Assembly: GCF_003403075.1 (NCBI RefSeq)
Contig: NZ_CP031557.1
Coordinates: 310,001-374,000, forward strand
Reading direction: 5' to 3'
Origin: Flavobacterium psychrotrophum
GTDB taxonomy: Bacteria; Bacteroidota; Bacteroidia; Flavobacteriales; Flavobacteriaceae
Length of the DNA stretch: 64,000 nt
Below the pieces are notes generated by a model. The model did no database searches, was not told the DNA's origin, and saw only the letters and a list, made by a program, of their open reading frames with translations. Made by a program: the position numbers and the translations under genes. Below, piece after piece: positions 28,152-36,280 of the stretch (the stretch's first letter is position 1; every line of letters starts with the position of its first letter).

Positions 28152-28461
28152 TAGACGTTGTTTTATGTATAATGATGGTAAGAAATATAGCGAGCAGTAC
28201 AGGCGTAATGTAGAGGTAACAGCCATCAATTTTAAGAAACATGCAAAAGAAGTAACTTATTACACCGGTAAAATAGATGTATAATGCCTTTCGGTTATGA
28301 CCAATGATCAGGGCGGATAGCGCGATAATTACCTGAAGAAGTCCTGTTAGCATAGTAGAATATGCTGCCCAAAACCATAAGTCATTGTCTATAATACCCA
28401 ATAACGCAATTAGAAACGGCAAGCCTACTGCAAATACGTTTACATATTTTAGTATTTTCAT
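28141..28461 (-). CDS. Small four-span membrane protein
   Basis: A 106-residue, almost wholly hydrophobic protein with about four spans and short loops, and a polar tail (HKTTSNES). It is the first gene after gbsR. The 54 bases between them contain a half-conserved copy of the palindrome found in front of gbsR, which points to control by that regulator. Function unknown. Confidence 0.68.
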   Translation of the reverse strand: MKILKYVNVFAVGLPFLIALLGIIDNDLWFWAAYSTMLTGLLQVIIALSALIIGHNRKALYIYFTGVISYFFCMFLKIDGCYLYITPVLLAIFLTIIIHKTTSNES

Positions 28462-28475
28462 AATATTGATATTTT

Positions 28476-28498
28476 TAAACTTTCAGAATTAATTGAAA
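28476..28498. promoter_or_regulatory. GbsR operator candidate before the membrane-protein row
   Basis: TAAACTTTCA (28476-28485), 8 bases, then TGAAA. The left arm is identical over 10 bases to the left arm of the palindrome in front of gbsR, with the same 8-base spacer; the right arm is conserved for 5 bases. Confidence 0.6.
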
Positions 28499-28515
28499 TA
28501 ACGAAGCAAAATTTT

Positions 28516-29022
28516 TTATTTCATGATTTTCATTACCAGTCGGCCTATCCAGTTGTCTTTATATTCGGTAACTTTTTCGATCATATTATCTGCTTTTAGC
28601 ACAAAGTCGTAAAGCTTTGCCGTTTGCTCTTTAAATTGACGGGCTTCGGCACTGGTATCACTAATATTTGCCGACGAAACTTCTTTAAGTACTTTAAGCG
28701 TTGGCTTTATTTCGCGACGGCTGCGCTCCTGTGCTACTTTTACAGCAACTTCATCAAGATCTTTTTCGGCTATAAAAAACTCTTTACGTTCCCCCGGTTT
28801 CAGGTCTTTATAAATAAGCCCCCAGTCCATAAGAGCCCGCAAATTCATGCTGGCATTACCACGGCTTATATGTAGTTCTTCCATTATGTCTTCCATAGAC
28901 AACGCTTCGGGTGCAACCATAAGCAAGGCGTGTATTTGTGCCATGGTCTTATTAATACCCCATTGGCTGCCTAGTGCTCCCCAGGTTTGTACAAACTTAT
29001 TTTTAGCTTCTCTGAATTCCAT
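28516..29022 (-). CDS. GbsR/MarR-family transcriptional regulator
   Basis: A 168-residue winged-helix regulator. The HTH lies at about 28-72 (MAQIHALLMVAPEALSMEDI, then ELHISRGNASMNLRAL), and the wing follows (WGLIYKDLKPGERKEFF). The C-terminal helices would dimerise. GbsR of Bacillus represses glycine-betaine genes in response to choline; Bacteroidota relatives are common and mostly unstudied. A 10-bp-arm palindrome overlaps its own -33 region, and a partial copy precedes the next gene, so autoregulation and control of the downstream row are both likely. Confidence 0.88.
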   Translation of the reverse strand: MEFREAKNKFVQTWGALGSQWGINKTMAQIHALLMVAPEALSMEDIMEELHISRGNASMNLRALMDWGLIYKDLKPGERKEFFIAEKDLDEVAVKVAQERSRREIKPTLKVLKEVSSANISDTSAEARQFKEQTAKLYDFVLKADNMIEKVTEYKDNWIGRLVMKIMK

Positions 29023-29026
29023 ACAC

Positions 29027-29034
29027 CAAAGATA
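29027..29034 (-). promoter_or_regulatory. -7 element for gbsR
   Basis: Reads TATCTTTG on the minus strand, an exact match, 4 bases before the ATG triplet at 29022-29020. Confidence 0.5.
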
Positions 29035-29046
29035 ATTAATTGTTTT

Positions 29047-29074
29047 TAAACTTTCAGTAATTTTTGAAAGTTTA
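29047..29074. promoter_or_regulatory. Palindromic operator candidate for GbsR
   Basis: TAAACTTTCA (29047-29056) and TGAAAGTTTA (29065-29074) are perfect inverted 10-base arms with an 8-base spacer. They start 12 bases upstream of the -7 element and so cover the -33 region, as expected for a repressor site. Confidence 0.65.
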
Positions 29075-29101
29075 TTTTGTTCGATTTATTCAGAAATCTA
29101 A

Positions 29102-29129
29102 AAACCCCGAAGCTTACACTCCGGGGTTT
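29102..29129 (-). terminator. Terminator after the M3 peptidase gene
   Basis: AAACCCCG/CGGGGTTT stem with a 12-base loop, 26 bases past the stop of the minus-strand gene. Confidence 0.7.
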
Positions 29130-29155
29130 GTCCATTATCTTACATCTGTTATCTT

Positions 29156-31189
29156 CTAGTCTCTTAAAAGACCAGCTCTTCTTAACAATGCCTCTGGCTT
29201 AGGCTCCTGCCCCCTAAAGCGTTTATACAACGTCATAGGATGTTCTGTTCCGCCTTTGCTAAGCACAAACTCTTTAAACTTAGTAGCTGTTTCTTTATCA
29301 AAAATACCTTTCTCCTGAAATAACTCAAAGGCGTCGGCATCTAACACCTCGGCCCATTTGTAGCTATAATATCCGGAAGAATACCCACCCTGAAAAATGT
29401 GGCTGAAAGCCGTACTCATAGCATTTTCCTTTACGTCAGGATATAACTGTGTGTCAGAGAATTGTTGTGTTTCAAAATCTTTAAGGCTTGTAATGTGCGA
29501 TGGGTCTTCGCTATGCCAGCCCATATCCAGCAACCCAAAGCTGAGTTGGCGCATAGTAGCAATACCCTCCTGAAAACTGGCGCTTTCTTTTATTTTGTTG
29601 ATGTATTCGATAGGAATGATTTCGCCGGTTTCATAATGATGTGCAAACAAAGCCAGGGCTTCCGGCTCGTAGCACCAGTTTTCCATAACCTGGCTAGGCA
29701 GTTCTACAAAATCCCAGTATACGCTGGTACCGCTAAGGCTTGGATAAACGGTATCGGCAAGAAGGCCGTGCAGTGCATGCCCAAACTCATGAAATAACGT
29801 GGTAACCTCATTAAAGGTTAGCAGGCTTGGTTTGCTTGCTGTAGGCTTGGTAAAGTTGCATACTATACTTACGTGCGGGCGTTCGTTAACTCCATCCAAT
29901 ACATATTGGTTCTTGAACGATGTCATCCACGCGCCATTACGCTTTCCTTTTCTCGGGAAGAAGTCGGCATAAAAAATAGCTACAAGATCGCCCTTTTCGT
30001 CCTTTACCTCATAGGTAGTAACGTCTTTATGGTATACATCAATGTCTTTTACCTCTTCAAAGGTTAGCCCATATAATTTACCGGCAATGGTAAAAGCACC
30101 GTTAAGCACATTTTCCAGTTTAAAATAGGGCTTCAGTTTTTCATCATCAAGGTTGAAAAGTTTTTGTTTGAGCTTTTCGCTATAATAAGCACCGTCCCAT
30201 TTTTCAAGCTGTTCAATGCCATCAAGTTCTTTAGCAAATGCTGTAAGCTCATCAAATTCTTTTTCGGCGGCAGGCTTAGCTTTCGCTAAAAGATCATTAA
30301 GGAATGACTTTACCTTCTCCGGACTCTCAGCCATGCGCTCTTCTAAAACAAAGTTAGCATGAGAAGCATAGCCCAGCAATGTAGCACGTTCGTGGCGCAG
30401 CTTTACTATTTGCAGTACAATTTGCTCATTATTATATTCATTATCCTGAAAACCTTTTGCGCCAAATGCCAGCGCCAGCTTTTTGCGTAGCTCACGGTTG
30501 TTGGCATACGTCATAAACGGCAGGTAACTTGGGTGGTCCAACGTAAAAACCCAACCTTCTTTTTCCTGGCTTGTAGCCGTTTCCCTGGCAGCTTCAATGG
30601 CTCCTTCCGGTAAACCGGCCAGGTCGGCCTCGTTTGTAATGTGCAGGGTAAAGGCATTGGTTTCGTTCAATACATTTTCTCCAAATTCAAGACTCAGTTT
30701 ACTCAGTTGTTTGTCTATTTCGCGCAGCTGGTTTTTTTTGTCTTCAGGCAGGTTTGCACCATTACGGCTAAAGCCTTTATATTGCTTGTCAAGTAGCGTA
30801 GTTTGCTCAGCAGTAAGTGTCAGGCTGTTTTTTTGGTCGTAAACGGCTTTAACACGCTCAAATAAATCTGCGTTAAGGCGAATGTCATTACCAAATTCAG
30901 ACAATAGGGGAGAAACTTCCTGCGCTATCTTCTGTATCTCATCATTGGTTTCTGCAGAGTGCAGGTTAAAGAATATACTTGAAATCTTATCCAGCGTATC
31001 GCCACTGTAGCTCATGGCTACAATAGTATTTTCAAATGTGGGCGCTTCGGGATTGTTTACAATAGCATCAACCTCGGCGCGTGCTTTCTCGATACCTTCT
31101 TTAAAAGCAGGTAAAAAGTCTTCAGTTTTTATGCTGCTAAAAGGCGCAGTATCGTGTTTTGTGGTAAATTTTTGTGTAAGTAAGCTCAT
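29156..31189 (-). CDS. M3-family metallopeptidase, peptidyl-dipeptidase Dcp/oligopeptidase A type
   Basis: A 677-residue zinc endopeptidase that degrades short peptides, acting in the cytoplasm (no signal peptide). The zinc motif is HEFGH (H467, E468, H471) in TLFHEFGHALHG, followed by the expected downstream Glu region. The long helical N-terminal half is typical of the family. It starts 10 bases after the ParE-like toxin gene on the same strand, so it may be transcribed from the toxin-antitoxin promoter. Dcp and OpdA cannot be separated here with confidence. Confidence 0.92.
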   Translation of the reverse strand: MSLLTQKFTTKHDTAPFSSIKTEDFLPAFKEGIEKARAEVDAIVNNPEAPTFENTIVAMSYSGDTLDKISSIFFNLHSAETNDEIQKIAQEVSPLLSEFGNDIRLNADLFERVKAVYDQKNSLTLTAEQTTLLDKQYKGFSRNGANLPEDKKNQLREIDKQLSKLSLEFGENVLNETNAFTLHITNEADLAGLPEGAIEAARETATSQEKEGWVFTLDHPSYLPFMTYANNRELRKKLALAFGAKGFQDNEYNNEQIVLQIVKLRHERATLLGYASHANFVLEERMAESPEKVKSFLNDLLAKAKPAAEKEFDELTAFAKELDGIEQLEKWDGAYYSEKLKQKLFNLDDEKLKPYFKLENVLNGAFTIAGKLYGLTFEEVKDIDVYHKDVTTYEVKDEKGDLVAIFYADFFPRKGKRNGAWMTSFKNQYVLDGVNERPHVSIVCNFTKPTASKPSLLTFNEVTTLFHEFGHALHGLLADTVYPSLSGTSVYWDFVELPSQVMENWCYEPEALALFAHHYETGEIIPIEYINKIKESASFQEGIATMRQLSFGLLDMGWHSEDPSHITSLKDFETQQFSDTQLYPDVKENAMSTAFSHIFQGGYSSGYYSYKWAEVLDADAFELFQEKGIFDKETATKFKEFVLSKGGTEHPMTLYKRFRGQEPKPEALLRRAGLLRD

Positions 31190-31199
31190 AACAATAGGT

Positions 31200-31517
31200 T
31201 TAGATACGTCCGTAATATTTGCGTATCTCTTTAGTTACAGATGTAAAGCTGCTACGGTTATCAAAAACCGTTATCACTTCAATTTCGTTATTATTAATTC
31301 GGTATAAAAAAGATGTTTGTTTGGTTACGACGCAAATTCTTAGTTTGTGAAAAATAGCAGATTCTATGCAACTTTCAGGAAAGGAAGAAATTTGCATAAT
31401 TTTTGAACGTAAAGTTTCGGCGAAATCTTTTTTTACTTTTTCAGACCACTCTTTAGACAGATAATCTGAAACTTCGACTGCTTTTTTATTTGCCAGATCA
31501 GAAAAGACAACCTTCAT
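31200..31517 (-). CDS. RelE/ParE-family toxin
   Basis: A 105-residue protein with the ParE/RelE fold pattern: N-terminal helices (LANKKAVEVSDYLSKEW, VKKDFAETLRSKI), then strands RICVVTKQTSFLYRINNNEIEVITVFDNR, where the FLYRI and VITVFDNR strands are the usual core. ParE toxins poison gyrase, RelE toxins cut mRNA; which applies here is not clear. Its ATG overlaps the antitoxin stop by one base (TAATG), the normal arrangement for such pairs. Confidence 0.85.
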   Translation of the reverse strand: MKVVFSDLANKKAVEVSDYLSKEWSEKVKKDFAETLRSKIMQISSFPESCIESAIFHKLRICVVTKQTSFLYRINNNEIEVITVFDNRSSFTSVTKEIRKYYGRI

Positions 31518-31735
31518 TATGATATACGTTTATAGACTTCTTCCCAAGGAACTTTTTCGCCCCGGTCAAGTTGTTCTATACCATATTGAATTTCCAGTTT
31601 TTGATCTTCTGTAAATTCATCGTAAAAGTCTTTTTTCTCTTTAGTAAGGAGATTACGTACTTTTTCAATCAATTTAGAATCCTCTAAATCAAGTATCATC
31701 TTTACCAGTTCTATTTTAGAAGCCTGAATATCCAT
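31517..31735 (-). CDS. Antitoxin of a ParE-type toxin-antitoxin pair
   Basis: A 72-residue acidic, helical protein. I start at the ATG at 31735: an exact -7 element (31754-31761 on the minus strand) lies just upstream, so the longer reading from 31792 would begin before the promoter. The N-terminal MDIQASKIELVKMILDLEDS helix and the charged middle resemble the short antitoxins that accompany RelE/ParE toxins in Bacteroidota. It has no obvious DNA-binding domain, so autoregulation may need the complex. It is translationally coupled to the toxin. Confidence 0.78.
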   Translation of the reverse strand: MDIQASKIELVKMILDLEDSKLIEKVRNLLTKEKKDFYDEFTEDQKLEIQYGIEQLDRGEKVPWEEVYKRIS

Positions 31736-31753
31736 AACAAATCTCTTTTCCCT

Positions 31754-31761
31754 CAAAGTTA
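31754..31761 (-). promoter_or_regulatory. -7 element for the toxin-antitoxin pair
   Basis: Reads TAACTTTG on the minus strand, an exact match 18 bases before the antitoxin ATG; it decides the shorter start. Confidence 0.5.
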
Positions 31762-31811
31762 CAAAAACTATTCCGTAATCTTTAAAAGACATTTTGGCAT
31801 TTGCCTACACT

Positions 31812-32609
31812 TTATGACTTATTATAAATCAATGAGTTTTCTATTCCTTTTATGGTGTTATACCAGCCTTCATCTGTAATGATACACAGGTCTAATAGCT
31901 GGTCTATGGCTTCATCCTTAAGTGCGGATTGAACAGAATTAATCGCCGCGGTACGGGAATTCTCAGAAATTATTGATAATTTAAAGCCCAAAACGATACT
32001 AAACTCACCATCGCGGGTTTGCCCATACTGGTAAACTTCTTTAATGGTGCTCACCCTTTTGAACTGGTCATTGAGTTTGCGTATAATCTGGCTGTTTAAT
32101 GGCCTCGACGGTGTGCCCAGCTGTACTTGTGTATCTTTTTCAATAGTAACAGTTTTAATATTCTCCCGGTTACGCTCTAAAACAAAAAAGGTGTCAGTGT
32201 CATTGTCTATCACCACCCGGTCAATTTGGTTTTCCTCGCAAAAGGAAATCACGTCTTTTGAAACCATCGCGGTATAATGACTGCCCTGCTTAGCCCAATT
32301 TTCTAAAGTGCTTTCGCTTGTAAAGGCCCCTAATACCTTTAAACCGTCTACATTATAAACAGAAGTGAGGTTGAGTGTAGTGCCTTTTTTAAGGGTTTTC
32401 CAGTCGCTTCCAAACGTGCCGTCGTTTACCGAAGGCAGGAGCAGGAAAGAGTTGCCTGTTATCAGTTCATCAAGTACCTTCTTATAGTCATCGCTCTGGT
32501 TTGTTTTATTGTATATATGTATCAGCTTAATAAGCCTGTTGTTATCCGGCTCGGTTTCGCTGTTTTGTGGTACCTGATCTTTTCCGAAAAGCTTTTGAAA
32601 GAATCCCAT
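31812..32609 (-). CDS. SseB-domain protein
   Basis: A 265-residue cytoplasmic protein with the SseB layout: an N-terminal domain holding the LLLPSVNDG and GLKVLGAFTSESTLENWA segments (about 40-125), and a C-terminal domain (about 150-255) with QVQLGTPSRPLNSQII and LGFKLSI. SseB was named for enhanced serine sensitivity in E. coli; its biochemical role is unknown. The first residues MGFFQKLFGKD form an amphipathic, basic start. It appears to be a single gene, 82 bases downstream of purE on the same strand but separated by a terminator. Confidence 0.8.
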   Translation of the reverse strand: MGFFQKLFGKDQVPQNSETEPDNNRLIKLIHIYNKTNQSDDYKKVLDELITGNSFLLLPSVNDGTFGSDWKTLKKGTTLNLTSVYNVDGLKVLGAFTSESTLENWAKQGSHYTAMVSKDVISFCEENQIDRVVIDNDTDTFFVLERNRENIKTVTIEKDTQVQLGTPSRPLNSQIIRKLNDQFKRVSTIKEVYQYGQTRDGEFSIVLGFKLSIISENSRTAAINSVQSALKDEAIDQLLDLCIITDEGWYNTIKGIENSLIYNKS

Positions 32610-32664
32610 TTTAATAATTAAGGTTGGATGTGTTTTGGTTCAGAATATTGACTAAAATACAAAA

Positions 32665-32687
32665 AAAAGCAACCCGAAGGCTGCTTT
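32665..32687 (-). terminator. Terminator of the purK-purE operon
   Basis: AAAGCAACC/GGCTGCTTT stem (one mismatch) with loop CGAA, followed on the minus strand by a T-run. Confidence 0.75.
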
Positions 32688-32692
32688 CAATT

Positions 32693-33175
32693 TTATTGTT
32701 TCAGGCTTTCCGATGCTTTATTTACGGCATCTTTAAGGCTTAGCTTATAGGCTATAATTTTTGCCTGTACCAGCTTATCATGGCTGCCTAGTATTTGTGC
32801 CGCAAGTATACCGGCGTTCTTGGCGCCGTTTAGCGCTACGGTTGCTACAGGTACGCCGCCAGGCATTTGCAGGATAGAAAGCACACTATCCCATCCGTCT
32901 ATGCTGTTGCTGGATTTTACCGGTACACCTATTACCGGTAGCGGACTCATACTGGCTACCATGCCCGGTAGGTGTGCCGCACCGCCTGCACCCGCAATAA
33001 TTACGTTTATACCGCGTGTATGGGCTGTAGTGCTGTATTCAAAAAGTTTTTCGGGCGTGCGGTGTGCCGATACGATATCAACTTCCGTTTCGATGTTAAA
33101 CTCTTTTAATATGTCTATGGCATCCTGCATTACCGGCATGTCCGATATGCTGCCCATGATGATTCCTATTTTCAT
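32693..33175 (-). CDS. purE: N5-carboxyaminoimidazole ribonucleotide mutase
   Basis: A 160-residue class I PurE, which moves the carboxyl group from N5-CAIR to give CAIR in purine synthesis. It carries GSISDMPVM near the start, the SAHRTPE loop with the catalytic His, and [17 protein letters not shown]. The length is typical. It follows purK on the same strand with 82 bases between, a gap filled by a short repeat unit rather than a promoter, so the two probably form an operon. Confidence 0.95.
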   Translation of the reverse strand: MKIGIIMGSISDMPVMQDAIDILKEFNIETEVDIVSAHRTPEKLFEYSTTAHTRGINVIIAGAGGAAHLPGMVASMSPLPVIGVPVKSSNSIDGWDSVLSILQMPGGVPVATVALNGAKNAGILAAQILGSHDKLVQAKIIAYKLSLKDAVNKASESLKQ

Positions 33176-33257
33176 GTTTATTAGTTGTTGGTAGATGGTT
33201 GTCTGTTGTCAGGAGCTTCACTCCGTTGCCATCTTCCTAATTTAAAATTCAAAATAA
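33176..33257. repeat. AGCTTCACTC-type intergenic repeat between purK and purE
   Basis: Contains GGAGCTTCACTCC (33212-33224), a tiny hairpin unit whose core recurs in at least five other gaps of the window. Confidence 0.5.
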
Positions 33258-34412
33258 CTACTCGCTAATTACCCTAATGGTATTCTTTACTTCTTCGGCT
33301 ACTTTTCGGGCTTTAGCTATATCTTCATTTACTATGGTTACGTGACCCATCTTGCGGAATGGGCGTGTTTGTTTTTTGCCGTAAATGTGTGGGCTAACAC
33401 CGTCCTGGCCCAGTATCTTTTCTATGTTTTCATATACTACGTTGCCACTATAACCTTCGGCACCTACAAGGTTTACCATAATGCCGGCTACCTTACTGTC
33501 GGTATTGCCTAGCGGAAGGTCTAATATAGCGCGTAGGTGTTGTTCAAACTGGCTGGTGTAGCTGGCTTCTATAGAGTAGTGTCCGCTGTTGTGCGGCCTT
33601 GGGGCAACTTCATTTACCAGAATTTCGTCATCTTCCGTCTGGAACATTTCTACAGCAAGTAAGCCCACGTGGTTAAAGGCCTGCGATACATTTAGCGCTA
33701 TCGCACGGGCTTTATCGGCCACAGCATCATCTATACGCGCCGGGCAAATAACATACTCTACCTGGTTAGCTTCCGGGTGAAATTCCATTTCTACTACAGG
33801 GTAGGTTTTTATCTCGCCAGATGGTGTACGCGTTACAATAACGGCAAGTTCATTTTTAAACGGTATCATTACTTCGGCAATGCACTGCACATCGGCCAGG
33901 CCGTTAAAACTTTCGGCACTGCGAATTACCTTTACACCATTGCCGTCGTAGCCACCTTCGGTGCTTTTCCATACAAATGGGTAGGTAAGTTCTTCCTGCT
34001 CTACAGCCAGTTTCAGGTCGGTTAGCGACTCAAAACGTTTGTAAGGCGCTGTAGGAATATTATTGGTGGTGTAAAAATCTTTTTGTGTGCCTTTGTTTTG
34101 TATCTGTTTCAGCGTTTTTGGCGAGGGGTAAACCTTTATGCCTTCAGCTTCAAGTTTTTCTAAGGCTTCAATGTTTACAAGCTCTATTTCAAAGGTAAGT
34201 ACGTCTACCTGTTTGCCAAAGTTGTAAACGGTATCAAAATCCATAAGGCTGCCCTGAACAAAAACGTTGCTGCCCACTTTGCAGGGCGCTTCATCGCTGG
34301 GGTCGAGCACATAAGTTTGTATGTCAAATTTGCGGGTTTCGGTCAGTAGCATTTTGCCCAGCTGCCCGCCGCCTAAAATTCCAAGTTTAAAATCGGAAGA
34401 AAAGTAGTTCAT
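33258..34412 (-). CDS. purK: 5-(carboxyamino)imidazole ribonucleotide synthase
   Basis: A 384-residue ATP-grasp enzyme that makes N5-CAIR from AIR, bicarbonate and ATP. The N-terminus has KLGILGGGQLGKM, then the ATP-grasp core (VWKSTEGGYDGNGV) and NEVAPRPHNSGHYSIEA. I start at the ATG at 34412: an exact -7 element (34434-34441, minus strand) implies transcription begins near 34429, which excludes the ATGs at 34436 and 34433. It forms an operon with purE. Confidence 0.95.
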   Translation of the reverse strand: MNYFSSDFKLGILGGGQLGKMLLTETRKFDIQTYVLDPSDEAPCKVGSNVFVQGSLMDFDTVYNFGKQVDVLTFEIELVNIEALEKLEAEGIKVYPSPKTLKQIQNKGTQKDFYTTNNIPTAPYKRFESLTDLKLAVEQEELTYPFVWKSTEGGYDGNGVKVIRSAESFNGLADVQCIAEVMIPFKNELAVIVTRTPSGEIKTYPVVEMEFHPEANQVEYVICPARIDDAVADKARAIALNVSQAFNHVGLLAVEMFQTEDDEILVNEVAPRPHNSGHYSIEASYTSQFEQHLRAILDLPLGNTDSKVAGIMVNLVGAEGYSGNVVYENIEKILGQDGVSPHIYGKKQTRPFRKMGHVTIVNEDIAKARKVAEEVKNTIRVISE

Positions 34413-34433
34413 TATAGCCGTGTTGTTTGGCAT

Positions 34434-34441
34434 CAAAGATA
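34434..34441 (-). promoter_or_regulatory. -7 element for purK
   Basis: Reads TATCTTTG on the minus strand, an exact match 21 bases before the chosen start. It overlaps the farthest upstream ATG and so decides against it. Confidence 0.55.
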
Positions 34442-34579
34442 CTTATTATGGCAGGAATTCGCAATCGTAAATTCTTGTAGTATTTTTCACTTAAATTTAG
34501 CATTTGGGTATGCATTTATATTCGTATTTTAGAGGTTCAATAAACATTCAGAGCCTTTTATAATATAAAATCCCCATTT

Positions 34580-36043
34580 ATGAGATTATCTGTAGAAAGA
34601 AAACCCGTTAAAGTACTACCGGATACAAAACGCGTAATAGCCCGTTATTTTTTTAATGGAGAGGAACGCGCCATAGAACTTGTAAAGAAAATACTGGCGC
34701 TGGAAAAAGAAGAGATATTTTCGCTGATATCGCCCCTGTTGCAGGATTTTTCTAAAAGGCACCGTAACATAACCCGTAAATTATTGCGCAACAGTGAGCG
34801 TGTAAAAAAATATGTGGCTACAGCAGGATTTGACTACAACAACCTCGATGAAAATACAAAGTTGCTTATAGGGTCTTATTTTACGCACGAATATTCTATA
34901 GAATCGGCTGCATTTTTTAATCCCAGCATTGTGCCGGATCCTGACCAGACTAACCTGGAGGAAGGCCAGTTGCGTGTTATCATCAGCTTTAGGGCAGTGG
35001 GCGAGGGTCACGTAAGTTCGGTGGTATTTCGCAGGGCAATGATTGATAAGCAATGCAATATTACCGTAATACCTGCCGGTAATTATATAGATGAGGCCGA
35101 AAAAATACACAATCTGGTATACAACAAACGCCTGTTTCTTAAAAAGGCCGAAGAGGCCGATATCGACGAGCGTTTTACAAACATGGTAGCAAAGGAGTTG
35201 GATGAGCGTTTTGATTATGAACAGCTCAAAAAAATTGTGATAGAAGCCCGCGCCGAAATTGAAGAGCCAGAAACCTTAAGGCAGCTTAACCTTATATTGG
35301 CACTTAGCGACAGCTACCGCCGTATAACCTTTAGTAAAGATACCGATATTAGTGACCGTGTTATTTTCCCGATATCTGATTTTGAAAGTAAAGGCATTGA
35401 AGATGCCCGCTTTGTAAAGTTTACCGACGAAAACGGCAGGCAGAGCTACTACGCAACCTATACTGCTTATGATGGTGTGCACATTATGCCAAAGCTGCTG
35501 CGTACAACCGATTTCTACGAATTTAAGACCAGCCCGCTAAATGGGGCAGGGGCTAAAAATAAAAACCTGGCACTTTTTCCGCGTAAGATAAACGGAAAGT
35601 TTGCCATGCTAAGCCGTATTGACGGATGGAACAATTACCTTATGTACAGCGATAACATTAATGAGTGGGATGACCCTATTAAAATTCAGGCGCCTGAATT
35701 TCCGTGGGAGTTTGTACAAATAGGCAATTGCGGTTCACCTATAGAAACCGATGCAGGATGGCTTATCATTACCCACAGTGTGGGCAGTATGCGCCGCTAC
35801 AGCATAGGTGCATCATTACTGGATATCAACGACCCTTCGATAGAAATAGGACGCTTAAAAGATCCGCTTATTTTACCTAACCCTGACGAACGCGAGGGTT
35901 ATGTGCCAAACGTTGTATACAGTTGCGGTTCTATCATTCACGGTGAAGACCTTATCATTCCTTACGGATTGTCTGACCATAGCTCGGGTTTTGCTACCGT
36001 TAAGTTACAAACACTGCTGGACAGGCTTACTACGGGAGGGTAG
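34580..36043 (+). CDS. Glycoside hydrolase family 130 (mannosyl phosphorylase-like)
   Basis: A 487-residue protein. The first 190 residues are a helical, charged extension, and the five-bladed beta-propeller begins near ISFRAVGEGHVSS. GH130 hallmarks are the QIGNCGSPIETDAGWLIITHSVG segment, PNVVYSCGSIIHGEDLIIPYGLSDH near the C-terminus, and RLKDPLILP before it. GH130 enzymes phosphorolyse or hydrolyse beta-mannosides; the exact linkage cannot be told. No transporter or other mannan genes are next to it. It is flanked by repeats and ended by a terminator. Confidence 0.85.
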   Translation: MRLSVERKPVKVLPDTKRVIARYFFNGEERAIELVKKILALEKEEIFSLISPLLQDFSKRHRNITRKLLRNSERVKKYVATAGFDYNNLDENTKLLIGSYFTHEYSIESAAFFNPSIVPDPDQTNLEEGQLRVIISFRAVGEGHVSSVVFRRAMIDKQCNITVIPAGNYIDEAEKIHNLVYNKRLFLKKAEEADIDERFTNMVAKELDERFDYEQLKKIVIEARAEIEEPETLRQLNLILALSDSYRRITFSKDTDISDRVIFPISDFESKGIEDARFVKFTDENGRQSYYATYTAYDGVHIMPKLLRTTDFYEFKTSPLNGAGAKNKNLALFPRKINGKFAMLSRIDGWNNYLMYSDNINEWDDPIKIQAPEFPWEFVQIGNCGSPIETDAGWLIITHSVGSMRRYSIGASLLDINDPSIEIGRLKDPLILPNPDEREGYVPNVVYSCGSIIHGEDLIIPYGLSDHSSGFATVKLQTLLDRLTTGG

Positions 36044-36253
36044 GTAAGTGGTAAGTAATCAGTGTTCAGTAGCTTTACTCATACTACTTGACATTTATTA
36101 GTCAACTTTTTTAAGGACGAGACATAAATTACAAACCCCGGTAGACTACTTCTGCCGGGGTTTTTGCTTTTATAATTATATCTTATTTGATTAAGATGCT
36201 GAATACTGCGACTAAATTCTAAACACTGATCGCTAAACACTTCAACTGATTAC
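36044..36253. repeat. Intergenic repeats around the GH130 terminator
   Basis: The left side has GTAATCAGTGTTCAGTAGC and TTTACTCATAC (36056-36085). The right side (36214-36253) carries inverted, diverged copies of the same GTAATCAGT and ATCAGTGTTTAG words. The terminator sits in the middle. No gene is seen. Confidence 0.45.
36133..36165 (+). terminator. Terminator after the GH130 gene
   Basis: AAACCCCGG/CCGGGGTTT stem followed by T-rich sequence. Confidence 0.85.
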
Positions 36254-36254
36254 C

Positions 36255-36262
36255 TATCTTTG
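36255..36262 (+). promoter_or_regulatory. -7 element for the MFS gene
   Basis: TATCTTTG, an exact match, 18 bases before the ATG at 36281. It overlaps an upstream in-frame TTG and supports the ATG. Confidence 0.5.
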
Positions 36263-36280
36263 CACCAAATTTATCTTATC

